64,000 bases of DNA from Myrica gale. Lineage: Eukaryota; Streptophyta; Magnoliopsida; Fagales; Myricaceae. Positions 54,523-64,000 of the stretch are shown here, piece after piece. Where the stretch lies: the NCBI GenBank assembly GCA_963930655.1, contig OZ005618.1, positions 21,178,501 through 21,242,500 of the forward strand. Reading direction: 5' to 3'. The notes under the pieces were generated by a model. That model was not told where the DNA came from. It did not search any database and saw only the letters and a list, made by a program, of their open reading frames with translations. Both the position numbers and the translations under genes were made by a program. Positions within the stretch are counted from its first letter, which is position 1. Every line of letters begins with the position of its first letter.

Positions 54523-56169
54523 GTAGCGACGTCCGGAATTATACACGTTCGAGGTAGTACGCGCGGGATTGCCTTACTCAAGGCTCGCACCGGAGGAAAG
54601 CTGACCGTACATATCCCTGATGGACGTACTTGGGGTGATGACAAGGCGTCCTCAATGGTCTCGAGCCATATTGGTGCGCTCGTTCGATAACATGTCCCAT
54701 TTGAGAAGAGTAAGTGGGAGGAAGTCTCTGACGAGGTTAAATCGTATGTAATGAACCGAGTGTTGGTAAGTATAATTTATGAAATTTTAATAATTGAAAC
54801 TTTTTTACGTTTCTAACTGTTATATATGTTAAGGATGACTTCCAACTAGATTACGACCAAACCGAGGATCGCATCACTGTGACGTCAACGATGAACACAG
54901 CGTACATGACACACAAAAATAGAATGTTCCAGCATTACTCGGTGTTCAATTCCAAAGAAGAGACGTTGGAGCACCCGTATCTCGATATGAATAAGGAAGA
55001 ATGAACTCGTGTTTGTTATTATTCGCGAGCGAGGAATTTCAGGTAAAATATTTTCTTTCCGATTTGAACGTTTATTTTAGCCTTATGTTTAATTGTGTTA
55101 CCAATTGTAAATGTACAATGCATAGGAGGAGTGCAATCAACAAGGAGAATAGAGCTAAGCTGAAGATTGTACACACATCAGGAGCGAGGTCCTTCCAACG
55201 CGCTAGAGCATTGTTAGTAAATAATAAATTTACATTTTTATTATTTATTATTTAAATAAATGACTTAGATATTTTTATATGCATGTTCTATATTTCTTTT
55301 GGTATACAGAAAAATCCAGAATCTGATGAAATTAGTCCTTCGTTGCTTTATAAAAAGACGCATACTACTAAGGATGACATGTGGACTTCAGAAGATGCAC
55401 GAGAAAATTTTGTAAGTTGTTAAGTTAGTTTTAATGATGCATTCGTATGCGTTTATGTTTCATATGTACTATTTTTATCTACTTTTCTATTTTTTAGGAA
55501 AAAATAGAGGCGTTACAGTTGCAGAACGAGTCAGAGGGAAAGTCATACACCGAAGTGGAGATCTTCACTGAGGTGTTGGGGACGAAAGTGGGTTACGTGC
55601 GAGGTTTAGGCCATTCAGTACGGTCTGTTGGATCATCTTCATCAGCATCATCTGTTGATTTGTCCCGGAGATTGGAGGAGGCCAGATTACAGATTGAGGA
55701 GATGAGGGCTAGACAGTTGGAATATGAAGCGTTTCTGGTTAAGCGGTCAGATATGGAGCAGACGATGCGAGAGCATCTGCAGATGATGGAGGAGTAGCAA
55801 CAGAAGAAAGACGAAGAGATGATGAAGATGATGGCGGAGCAGCAATGAAAAAAGATGAAGAGCACCAGAAGATAATGCAGGAGCAGCAAAAGAACCTAGT
55901 GGAACAACAAGAACGGAGGATGCAACTAATGGCGGAGCAGATGCGTGAGCAGCTGATGGAGCAGATGAGACAGATGCAATCTTGTTCGACACCCAAACGA
56001 AAATTTGGGTAAATTTATATATTTTTACTATTTTGTCAGTACCTATCCATTATGTATTTTATTTACTTTTAATAACAATTGCATATTTGTAGATATTTTA
56101 TTATATTATGAGCAGTAAATATCTTCATATTTATATTATTTCATAAATTTTAATTAAATTAATCCAAAT

Positions 56170-56700
56170 ATATAGAAAACCGTTCGCACGGGTGTTACAT
56201 GTCGTTCGCACGTATATTTTTCGTTGTAGTGTGTGTACGCATAACTATCCGTCCGAACACTTTGCTTTAAATTATATAGTCCGAACGGTGTATATAACGT
56301 CCACACGTTCTTAAAATAAGAAACTGTGCGCACGATACACCAAAACGTTCGAACGTGTGCAACGTACAACGAGTCCGAACTGTATACGTAAAGGTTTGAA
56401 TCGCGTTTTTAGATGACAAAATAAATTTCGTCATAATGAAACTACGGTGCGGACGTCTTCATGAATACGTCTGGACATATTAAGCGTTCGGACGTTAATA
56501 TACAATGGTGCGGACGCTTATTGCGTGACAAAATGTATTTTCGTCGCATTAGATTAATCGTTCACATGAGCTGTGCGAACGTTCAGAGAGAACGTTTGCA
56601 CAGCTCATGTGAAGGGTTTGGACTGTACTGGGCATGACCATTTGAATTTCGTCAGTATGACACCAAAACGTTCGGATGGGGTATAAACCGTCCGAACTGG
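56170..56700. repeat. CACTA 3' subterminal repeat array
   Basis: The same TCCGAACG/CGTTCGGAC vocabulary as the 5' array, with GTCCGAACGGTG, CGTTCGAACGTG and GCGGACG-type variants. It ends in alternating GTGACAAAA-type blocks that pair with the 5' terminus. Confidence 0.75.
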
Positions 56701-56823
56701 TTTGCGTGACAAAACACGAAAATCGTCACCCAAAACCTTAGGTGACGAAATTTGTACTTTGGGTGACAATTTTTTTTGTCACCTAAAAAATTGTCACCCA
56801 AAATATTTTTTCTTGTAGTGGTA

Positions 56824-57547
56824 GTACTCTCTTTGTCTTCATGGACATGCATGAATGCACACATGCACGCACGCAATTAGAAGAAGAAATCCTTGTCCGA
56901 TATTATATACATGGCACACATGTTAATGACTACTAAAGTAATTATAAACAAAATTTTAAGATATAAAAGAAAAAAACGAAAAACAAAAAATAAAAAATTG
57001 AGAACAGAAAACAAGAAGGAGAGACACCACGAGATCAGCTACTTAAGGGTTTAGATTCAATCTTATTAAGGGGAAAAGTCACTTTGAACTCTTAAACTTT
57101 TCTCCTTAAACTATTAAACAAATTATAAATAGGGTCCAAACTACCATTACTAACACATTGAGCCCACGTAATAAAATTGATAGTTTAGAATGTAAATTAA
57201 ATGTCAGAACTCTAATAATTAGTAGTGAAAAAGTGTAATATCGCTTTGCTTTTCACACAATTTCTCCAGGCTCCTTGTTGTCTAACTTAGATAAATTGAT
57301 AACACTACATAGTCTTTGCCTCTCTGGGTTTGTGTTCATGGCTTCAGGGAGAGTAATTAAGAAAGCATTGTACGTACCAGATGTTGGTTGGCAGGATCTT
57401 CAACTTGTTGTGTATAAAAAGTCTCATATTTCATTGCCTGCTAATTTATTCATGTCTCCCTGCAGGTGTAATAAAAGTACGTAGATACAGATCGAGGCTT
57501 CTATTGTTCTATTTCTTGTTATGTTATCAGATATATATATATATATA
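56824..57547. other. Displaced 3' flank of cysteine-rich copy 1, then intergenic
   Basis: 56824 to about 56940 (CTTCATGGACATGCATG, AGAAGAAATCCTTGTCC) aligns with the 3' flanks of copies 2 and 3 (60250 and 62955 regions), which shows the CACTA element split that flank. A weak member of the 48313 foldback family lies at about 57060-57256. A 69-codon ORF at 57275 has no recognisable feature. Confidence 0.7.
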
Positions 57548-57715
57548 TTTGGCCATCTCAAATATTTGACCTAATAAAATAATTTCAAAATAATCTTCAT
57601 CTCCATCAAATCATCTCTTTTTATCAAAATAAGTATAAAAAATTCACTCAAATTATCTATATCTTCACTTTTCACCGATTCTCATACATCAAGCCCCAAA
57701 ATTTTAGGAGCCAAA
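57548..57715. mobile_element. Tourist-like MITE copy C
   Basis: Ends TTTGGCCATC and, on the other strand, TTTGGCTCCTAAAATTTTGGGG. The interior shares AATAAAATAATTTCAAAATAATC, TCACTTTTCACC with copies A, B and D. Boundaries approximate. Confidence 0.6.
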
Positions 57716-58039
57716 CACTAATACGTCGGCAAAAAAAACACCTGGTTTAATTGAATAGCGATTGCATTCTAATGGGAATATATACCAATTTATTAAAAAA
57801 AATTCGTATTCTTTAATTTTTTTCTTTATCTATGAAAATGAGACACAACGAATTTCTATTCATAAATATTCTCGTAAAGGTTTTATAGAGAAGCATGAAT
57901 ATAACTTCAGTCCAGAGATGTATATTGCAATACCAAAAGTCTCTCCATCCAAATCGGAAGTCAGTTTTTCAAAAAAGATTAATATTCTTAAATTATTTTT
58001 TTATTAAAATTAGATAGATATAAAGAGATGCTGACTGTG
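57716..58039. other. Intergenic, nothing recognised
   Basis: AT-rich. An 81-codon ORF at 57762 has no motif I recognise. Confidence 0.4.
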
Positions 58040-58054
58040 TAGATATATATAATT

Positions 58055-58970
58055 TTTTTTTATAGATTAAAAATAAGAAACAACTACGAACAGGACTGAC
58101 AAAACAAACACGACAAACAACAAGACAGACCCTCGGACGGATCAGAGGAACCACTATGTACTCCTTGCAGGGCAGAGAGAGTGATGACCTGACATAGTAG
58201 ACAGAGCTACTAGGACTTGGACAAGCCGGTAAAGCGCCACAAACGACGCGTAGCGAGACCCAACAAAGGGTCGGAAAAGAGCCACAAGGACTCGGATAAG
58301 CCCACGGAAGGGGCGGACAGACGACGACGGACCAAAACTAACAACAAGCCCTAAACAGAGGGGCAGACCCAAACGGGCTACAACACAACAAAGCACAAGC
58401 CCTAAACAGAGGGGCTGACCTAAACGGGCGACAACAGAGCAACATACAAGCCCTAAACAAATGGGCAGGCCCAAACGGGTTTATTGGCGAACGGGACGGC
58501 GGCGGCGGCCGGCCGAGGCTGGTGGGGGACAAAACAGCGAAAAATGGAGTCCATGAGCCGCTGATGCATGTCCAGCGAAAAAGAGAACCGGAAGGAGGCT
58601 GGAGGAGGCTGCACGCGCCCATAGAGTGTGCGTGTATCATCACGCGCTGGCCGATCAAAGCATGCCGGCCATCGGAGTGAAGCCCATTGCCCGCTGAAGA
58701 CCACTAGCCGGCGCGTGTCGATGGGGACAGGGCGAAAACCGCCGAAAGCCAAGGGGAAGCCACCTGCCAGGAAAACCAAAAAAACACCCAAACCAACTGG
58801 AAGTCAGGCCAACCAGAGAAGGGAAATGGAGAAAGAAGAGGAAGGAGGAGAAAAAGAAAGGGAAAAAGGGGGAGGGGGTGAGGGAGCCGGAGCTCCCCCC
58901 TCCTCCGTAGGGGCGCAGGGGGTGGGGGAAAAACAGAAGGTTTGGGTTGGGAGAGAATCGGGTCTATTTT
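58055..58970 (-). mobile_element. GC-rich non-autonomous retroposon, 916 bp, with perfect 15-bp target duplication
   Basis: TAGATATATATAATT flanks it exactly at 58040-58054 and 58971-58985. On the minus strand it starts AATAGACCCGATTCTCTCCC and ends TTTTTAATCTATAAAAAAA, so it inserted by target-primed reverse transcription in minus orientation. The body is GC-rich, with a CT-rich leader. Overlapping minus-strand ORFs of 106-127 codons contain no endonuclease, RT or ORF1 motif. A 51-bp tandem repeat lies inside. It resembles the 582-bp retroposon at 34024 at its 5' end. Confidence 0.85.
58345..58479 (-). repeat. 51-bp tandem repeat, three copies, in-frame (17 codons)
   Basis: Units start at 58345, 58396 and 58447 (CAAGCCCTAAACAGAGGGGC...). 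The 51-bp period is a multiple of three. In one minus-strand frame it encodes repeated PLCLGLVLCCVVARLG-type units, and in another RPFRSAPLFRACALLCC-type units. Confidence 0.88.
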
Positions 58971-59610
58971 TAGATATATATAATTAGTCACAATTCGGCC
59001 GGCCGATCGGCGGATTGAAATTGACTGACTGTTAAAATATAAATAGGGTGGCTGTAATAGGTAATTAATGAAAGGCTCTCTGTGCAATACTCCTACATAG
59101 CCTCAGGGCAATTCCAAGCGATCCTACTCAAAACCCAATATTATAAGAACTGAAACTATATATTATACGAAAATATTAAAGTTTCTTTGCTAATAAATTT
59201 TCTGTACATTTTTTTTCTAATGTAGCTAGAGTCATTAATTCTTTTGGTTTCGGATGTCTCTTCGGAATTTGTTATAAAAAGAACCCACCCTGTTGTTCTA
59301 GTGTTTGATGAGACATTCTCTTTGATTCGTTGCATCTCAACCCAACAATTTCTTTCGAATTAATGTTATAATATAAATGAAGGCTTTAATTAATTAATCT
59401 AATATATTTTGAATTTTTGGATGATTCTTCATTCAAATATATGGCTTCTGTGCATGCCAAGAATCAAGTACTAATTATTTTTATAGCATATAGAACTTTT
59501 GTGAAACTTGTGTCCATGGCAAAAAGGCATAAGTACTGCCAGATTGTTCGACCAATTCTTACTGGACAATTAGGTTAATTTCTTTAAGCATAAATCAAAT
59601 ATCAATCGGA

Positions 59611-59620
59611 TATATTTATA
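59611..59620 (+). promoter_or_regulatory. Probable TATA box of cysteine-rich gene copy 2
   Basis: TATATTTATA lies 59 bp upstream of the ATG, in a block conserved with copy 3 (TATATATAAA at 62311-62320). A start about 30 bp downstream would give a leader of about 30 nt. Confidence 0.6.
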
Positions 59621-59678
59621 GTGAATATAGGGCAATCAAGTTCCAACTGCAAGAATTTCTGGAGCAGAAGGAAAACAA

Positions 59679-60170
59679 ATGGGTGGAAAATATGTGAAAA
59701 AAGTTATGTTGGCCGTGGTATCCTTGGCCGTCGGCCTGCAGCTCATTGTACTAGAAGTGCAAGCTGATGCCGCCCATACTCATCCCGTGTCTGATAGTGA
59801 TCTCCCTGAAGCCTCTTCTTCATTTCCCACGCTCAACGTCGGTCTTCGTGATCCGGCCAGCTCTCAAGCAGCAATTCACTCCCTTACGAAGCCGCCGCGC
59901 TCGCATAGCCATTCTTGCCTTGGTATCACGAAGAGAAAATGTAAAGACAAGCCGAAAGGGCTTGAACGAGACGAGTGCGTTATTTCTTCCTTTTCCCACT
60001 GCATTTACGAAGATCCAAAACATGCTGAAAGTCGTCGAAAAGTTTACTACGTTATGATAAGGTGTACCAATAATTGTTACGCACCGTTGAAATTACATTA
60101 CCGCGGCACGACCCGTGGTGCATATTGTTTATTTGATTGTTACGAAAAGCACGTCAAAAAACCAAATTGA
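59679..60170 (+). CDS. Secreted cysteine-rich protein, copy 2 (163 aa), family not recognised
   Basis: Single-exon gene. Residues 1 to about 29 form a signal peptide (MGGKYVKKVMLAVVSLAVGL...LEVQADA). A His/Ser/Pro-rich linker of about 50 residues without cysteine follows, then a compact basic domain with eight Cys spaced x7, x11, x7, x20, x3, x16, x3. The final Cys-x3-Cys ... Cys-x3-Cys arrangement (CTNNC, CLFDC) recalls helical hairpin or thionin-like defence peptides, but I cannot assign a family. Secretion to the apoplast or vacuole is inferred. Upstream sequence with a TATA box is conserved with copy 3. A defence or signalling role is possible but not shown by sequence. Confidence 0.8.
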   Translation: MGGKYVKKVMLAVVSLAVGLQLIVLEVQADAAHTHPVSDSDLPEASSSFPTLNVGLRDPASSQAAIHSLTKPPRSHSHSCLGITKRKCKDKPKGLERDECVISSFSHCIYEDPKHAESRRKVYYVMIRCTNNCYAPLKLHYRGTTRGAYCLFDCYEKHVKKPN

Positions 60171-60590
60171 GACGTCTAGCTTCGACGTCGACATGTACTA
60201 CAGAACTCAAGTTCCAAAAGAAAGGTAATTCCCATGACCACTGATCTCTTTCCCTTCATGAACATGCATGGATGCACACACGTACGCAAGAAGAAGAAAT
60301 CCTTATCCAATATTATAATATATATCTATACCATACACGTTAATTTGTTTTGAACAATTTCGTAAACTATGTGCATGCAGCTCTAATATTGAACATGATT
60401 TTGTAGTTGTAGTTAGCCTGTCAAAAATATTCCGGTGATTGCAACCTAGAGGTACAAATCTTGATTAAACGAAAAAATCAATAACATCAATATGTTGTAT
60501 ATGTCTATCGTCTTTCATAATGTATAAACACTCTTGAGCCCTTTTAAGAGTAATGCCTGATTGAATGAGATTGTTCGTATTTTTTATTAT

Positions 60591-61511
60591 AATTTTTGCA
60601 GGAAGAAATGGACGTACACACAAAAACGTCAAAAGGAACGAGCATACGCTGATGCATGCAGGAACAATGAACATAAGAGATGAAAAACGAATAAAAGAAT
60701 AGAAGGACAGTTTCATGAGGCAAAAACAATCCTGCCGCAGATTATAGATTTTCCTTCTTGTTTTAGTTCGTAGTATGTCTTAGACTATTTAATTTATTGC
60801 TTCAGTGCCAGTTTTATGATTTTAATGTAAGATGATCATTAATTAGTAATCTATTTTGTGTTTTTAAAGTCTATTTGCAATTTATATGTTGGTGAATTAT
60901 TCAAATTACAAAAATGTCAATTGATTCTGCATTAATACAATTCGAACAAAGACAAACGAAGTTGGAACACCATAATTTGATCAATCAACAAATGAATATG
61001 TTCCAACATAAGACACTGCTGGAACAAGTTCGAAGAACTAATATTCTAAACAACATTGAAATAGAGGTTGTTCAGACGCAATATTAATTAATGTTGATAT
61101 TTATGTTCGAACGAGTTCAAACAAATTGGGGACTAGACTCTTCTGCAATACATATTCAGAAGGTGCAATAGGTGAGAGAGAGTGAGAGAGTTGTGGGTCC
61201 TAATTGCTCTCTGCAATTGGTCACCCTAATTGCAGAGGAGCCTAGTTCCTTTATATATATATATATATATATATATATCAGTGGGACTTAATTTGTAATT
61301 ATATTTTATTCTGCATGTTTAGTTGAAGATTGTGTAGCACGAGACACCTCTGTCTTTAAATATAATTCTCTTATTTTTTTTTTCCAAAGCAATAGCTTTT
61401 GGAGTAAACCATAGACATGCATAGTTGTGGTTTTTTCGTATTTTAAAAATATTCTTTTTCTTACTTTTTTTTTTGTATTTTCTCTTAATTTATACAATAT
61501 TTTGATTATAA
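60591..61511. other. Spacer between duplication units 2 and 3
   Basis: No gene recognised. Contains GA-rich text near 61175 and a (TA)n tract at 61252-61278. Confidence 0.5.
61252..61278. repeat. (TA)n microsatellite
   Basis: Perfect TA tract in the spacer upstream of unit 3. Confidence 0.9.
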
Positions 61512-61657
61512 GGTGTTTGACTCCCAAAATTTTGGCCTAATAAAATAACTCTAAAATAATCTCCCTCTCCATTAAAATATACAAAATTCACTCAAATCAT
61601 CTCTATTCACTTTTTCACCAATTATCACAGATTAATCAAGCACCCCCAAAATTAATG
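61512..61657. mobile_element. Tourist-like MITE copy D (3' end lost)
   Basis: The left end GGTGTTTGACTCCCAAAATT and the core (AATAAAATAACTCTAAAATAATC, TTCACTTTTTCACC) match copies A-C. The right terminal inverted repeat is missing where unit 3 begins. Confidence 0.6.
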
Positions 61658-61674
61658 TAAAATGAACTGCTGGA

Positions 61675-63220
61675 AATAGACTGACTATTGAAAATATAAA
61701 TAGGTGTAATCGAATGGTTGTAAAATAGATAATTAATGAAAGGCTCTATGTGCAATACTCCTACATAGCCTCAGGTCAATTCCAAGGGATCCTACTCAAA
61801 ATTCCAACATTATAAAGTTGTTATATTTGATACACGAACAATGTAAAATAAACTGAAACTATATATTATACGAAAATATTAAAGTTTAATCTTTGGTAAT
61901 AAATTTTCTGTGCATTTTTTTTATCAAGTAGCTAGAGTCATTTCTTTTGTTTTCGGATGTCTCTTCAGAATTTGTAAAAAGGCCCCACCCTGTTGTTCTG
62001 TTTGATGAGACGTTCCCTTTGATTTGTTGCTCTCAAGTATACCCAACAATTTCTTTCGAATTAATGTTATAATATAAATGAAGGCTTTAATTAATTAATT
62101 TAATATATTGAGAAATTTTGGATGATTCTTCATTCAAATATATGGCTTCTGTACGGATGCCAATAATCGAGTACAGAGTACTAATTAATTTTATAGCATA
62201 TCGAACTTTTGTCCTTGGCAAAAAGGCATATATAATTGCCAGCTTGTTCGACCAATTCTTACTGGACAATTAGGTTAATTTATTTAAGCATAAATAAAAT
62301 ATCAATCGGATATATATAAATATATAGTGAATATAGGGTAATTAAGTTCCAACTGCAAGAATTTCTGGAGCAGAAGGAAAAAAAATGGGTGGAAAATATG
62401 TGAAAAACGTTATGTTGGCCGTGGTATTCTTGGCCGGCCTGCAGCTCATTGTACTCGAAGTGCAAGCTGATGCCGCCCTTACTCATCCCGTGTCTGATAG
62501 TGATCTCCCTGCGGCCTCTTCTTCATTTTCCACGCCCAACGTCGGTCTTCGTGATCCGGCCAGCTTATCTCAAGCAGCAATTCACTCCAGTACTAAGCCG
62601 CCGCGCTCGCATAGCCATTCTTGCCTTGATATCACGAAGAGAAAATGTAAAGACAAGCCGAAAGGGCTTGAACTAGACGAGTGTGTTATTTCTACCTTTT
62701 GCAACTGCATTTTCGAAGATCCAATACATGCTGAAAGTCCTCGAAAAGCTTTCTCCGTTATGAAAAGGTGTGTCAATAATTGTTTCGCACCGTGGTTGAA
62801 ATTAAATCGCCGCAGCACGACCGGTGGTGCATATTGTTTATTCCATTGTTACGAAAAGTACATCAACAAACCAAATTGAGACGTCTAGATTCGACATGTA
62901 CGTCTGCAGAGCTCAAGTTCCAAAATAAAGGTTCCCATGACTCCGTGATCTCTCTCTTCAAGAACATGCATGCATTGGATACACACACGTACGCAAGAAG
63001 AAGAAAATATCCTTATCCAAATATTACATTATATATATATATATACCATACACATGTTTGTTTTGAGCAATTTCGTTAACTATGTGCATGCTCTAATATT
63101 GAACATGATTTTGTATTTGTAGTTAGACTATCAAAAATATTCCACTTAAGCTAGAGGTAAAAATCTTTAATTAACCTTTTGAGCTTGATTGGATGGGATT
63201 ATTGGTATTTTTTTGTGAAA
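61675..63220 (+). repeat. Tandem duplication unit 3 (with cysteine-rich gene copy 3)
   Basis: Aligns with unit 2 (59013-60590) on promoter, gene and 3' flank. It has an extra segment of about 40 bp near 61815-61855. Confidence 0.85.
62385..62879 (+). CDS. Secreted cysteine-rich protein, copy 3 (164 aa), family not recognised
   Basis: Paralogue of the gene at 59679, single exon, with the same signal peptide and His/Ser/Pro-rich linker. The mature domain keeps the eight family cysteines and has a ninth (STFCNC in place of SSFSHC). The spacing between the two Cys-x3-Cys pairs is one residue longer. Several aromatic/basic residues in the domain differ between the copies, while the signal peptide and linker are almost unchanged. 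That pattern could reflect diversifying selection on the mature part, but it needs a codon-level count. The promoter is conserved, with TATATATAAA about 65 bp upstream of the ATG. Function unknown. Confidence 0.8.
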   Translation: MGGKYVKNVMLAVVFLAGLQLIVLEVQADAALTHPVSDSDLPAASSSFSTPNVGLRDPASLSQAAIHSSTKPPRSHSHSCLDITKRKCKDKPKGLELDECVISTFCNCIFEDPIHAESPRKAFSVMKRCVNNCFAPWLKLNRRSTTGGAYCLFHCYEKYINKPN

Positions 63221-63236
63221 TATTGGTAATTGGATG

Positions 63237-64000
63237 CAGAGACGAAGCCAGGATTTACCCGTAGGGAGGCTAAATATAATTTTTGCTTGAATTTTTTTTC
63301 TAACAGGGTGTCGAGACCATCTTAAGTGTAGTTCAATTAATCATTGAGCCTTCAAATTTTTATTATAATCAAAATAAGCATAATCAAAATGTAACAACGT
63401 ATTCTAAAACTAAAAAAAAAATATAAGCTTTAACTTGATTGTAAAAGCTAAATTTTCATCAATTATGCTAATTGAACCGGATGTTCTGTCAACGAGTAAA
63501 AGTCATCAATTATTATATCAATACTAAAATTTTGTGTGACCGAATGCAATCAAAACATTAAAATATTCAGAATAAATGACTCATAAGTTATTGACAAAGA
63601 AACAATGCAATGTTAAAATCTAGCCAAAGTAACGTAGGTACACAAAAATAATAAGGCAATAATATGTTAATTAGATAATAATAATGAAAAGAGTATGTTT
63701 TTAGAAGAAAAAAAGATAATACTAATTAAATGAAATAACATTTAGAATTATAACTTTGAAGAGAAATTTTTTTGTGTGCAAAGTAAAAAGTTTGTTGTAT
63801 TCCAAACGTTGAATATGTATTTTACTATTTTACTAATAGGAGAAAGAGAAAAGAGAGAGAGGTCATTGAAAGAAAATATGGACAATAAGAGTGTAAATAG
63901 TGAGAGGCAGAACTGAGAGAGAAAGAAGATAATAATTTTAGAATAGAGGTAGAGAGAAAGAAAAGTAGAAAATACACACTCTATATTTCTAGAGAGAGAG
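63237..64000. mobile_element. Possible hAT-like element end running off the window
   Basis: CAGAGACGAAGCCAGGATTT at 63237 resembles the CAGTGGCGGAGCCA termini of the element at 32053. The following AT-rich DNA has no ORF, and the other end is outside the window. The last 150 bp is GAGAGA-rich. Assignment rests on one terminus. Confidence 0.4.

Larger units (their letters stand above)
51700..55990 (+). pseudogene. Broken TNPA-like (Transposase_24 family) gene of the CACTA element
   Basis: Pieces in order: a first ORF from the ATG at 51700 (MPAGGKRLRCDSSVRTESS), a Copia insertion, then exon blocks at about 54530-54775 (RGIALLKARTGGKLTVHIPDGR...), 54834-55020 (DDFQLDYDQTEDRI...), 55125-55215 (NKENRAKLKIVHTSGARSF), 55311-55410 (KKTHTTKDDMWTSEDA) and 55499 on (YTEVEIFTEVLGTKVGYVRGLG). 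It ends in a Met/Gln/Glu-rich coiled coil to about 55990. The order and motifs match the second gene product of plant En/Spm elements. In-frame stops (54689, 55003, 55796 areas) and a frameshift near 55010 show decay. Confidence 0.8.
50338..56820 (+). mobile_element. CACTA (En/Spm) DNA transposon, 6483 bp, TNPA-like gene only
   Basis: Ends: CATTACAAGAAATTATGG on the left and, on the complementary strand, CACTACAAGAAAAAATA on the right. The 3-bp target duplication GTA lies at 50335-50337 and 56821-56823. Both subterminal regions (about 50400-51560 and 56170-56700) are dense with short GTCCGAACG / CGTTCGGAC-type motifs in both orientations, as expected for TNPA-binding sites. Short GTGACAAAATT / CACCCAAA-rich inverted blocks lie just inside each end. 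Inside is a broken Transposase_24-type (TNPA-like) gene. No TNPD/DDE transposase is visible, so the copy is non-autonomous. It is interrupted by a Copia element. Confidence 0.93.
59013..60590 (+). repeat. Tandem duplication unit 2 (with cysteine-rich gene copy 2)
   Basis: From TGACTGACTG... through the gene to GATTGAATGAGATT-type text at about 60590, this aligns with unit 3 (about 61675-63220) along promoter, coding and 3' flank, with small indels. Promoter blocks such as CTCCTACATAGCCTCAGG and TCTTACTGGACAATTAGG are identical. Confidence 0.85.

Noticed and set aside
57762..58007. 81-codon ORF, AT-rich, faintly organelle-like in composition
   Set aside because: I could not match it to any plastid or mitochondrial gene by eye, and composition alone is not enough. 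A search against plastid genomes would settle it.
58154..59087. Several ORFs of 106-127 codons on both strands
   Set aside because: They overlap each other inside the 916-bp GC-rich retroposon and its tandem repeats. Nothing protein-like is recognisable.

Overview
This is nuclear DNA of a flowering plant. Five genes encode plant-type proteins and are split by GT-AG introns, the intergenic DNA is AT-rich, and the spaces are packed with plant transposon families. I infer a woody eudicot, and the style of the LINE ORF1 suggests (weakly) Fagales. No species is asserted.

Layout. At 1-1719 (minus) lies the 5' part of a class B heat-shock factor (HSFB4 type), cut by the window edge. From 1720 to 8942 I see no gene, only microsatellites, a non-autonomous hAT element (5933-6709) and a 533-bp foldback element. 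From 8943 to 19814 (minus) is a nine-exon LAS1-like pre-rRNA endonuclease gene. My exon model closes in frame at 631 codons, and its introns hold several LINE pieces, including an ORF1-only element with an intact 612-codon ORF. Upstream of it are another LINE fragment and a second, decayed ORF1-only element (to about 22215). From 22947 to 29312 (minus) is a four-exon DEDDh exonuclease of ERI-1 type with a C-terminal GRF zinc finger (433 codons). From 29830 to 37650 there are only repeats: MITEs, foldbacks, a 42-bp minisatellite with higher-order structure, an hAT-like element and a retroposon. From 37752 to 44872 (plus) is a complete 13-exon dihydropyrimidinase gene (PYD2 type, 534 codons), followed by a rearranged fragment copy of itself. 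At 46649-47795 (minus) is a small RIN4/NOI-like gene.

The last 14 kb holds three copies of a small secreted cysteine-rich protein gene. Copy 1 (49868) is broken. A 6483-bp CACTA element with a 3-bp target duplication sits in its 3' flank, and that element is itself split by a deleted Copia retrotransposon with a 5-bp target duplication. Copies 2 (59679) and 3 (62385) are intact and lie on tandem units of about 1.5 kb. A GC-rich 916-bp retroposon with a perfect 15-bp target duplication lies just upstream of unit 2.

The genes do not form one pathway. They cover stress transcription, rRNA processing, RNA degradation, pyrimidine catabolism, immune signalling and secreted peptides. The most unusual material is the transposon biology (ORF1-only LINE derivatives sharing a 3' end with ORF2-bearing relatives, and the datable CACTA/Copia nest) and the unrecognised cysteine-rich family. 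All coordinates and frames were derived by reading the sequence; no database search was possible.
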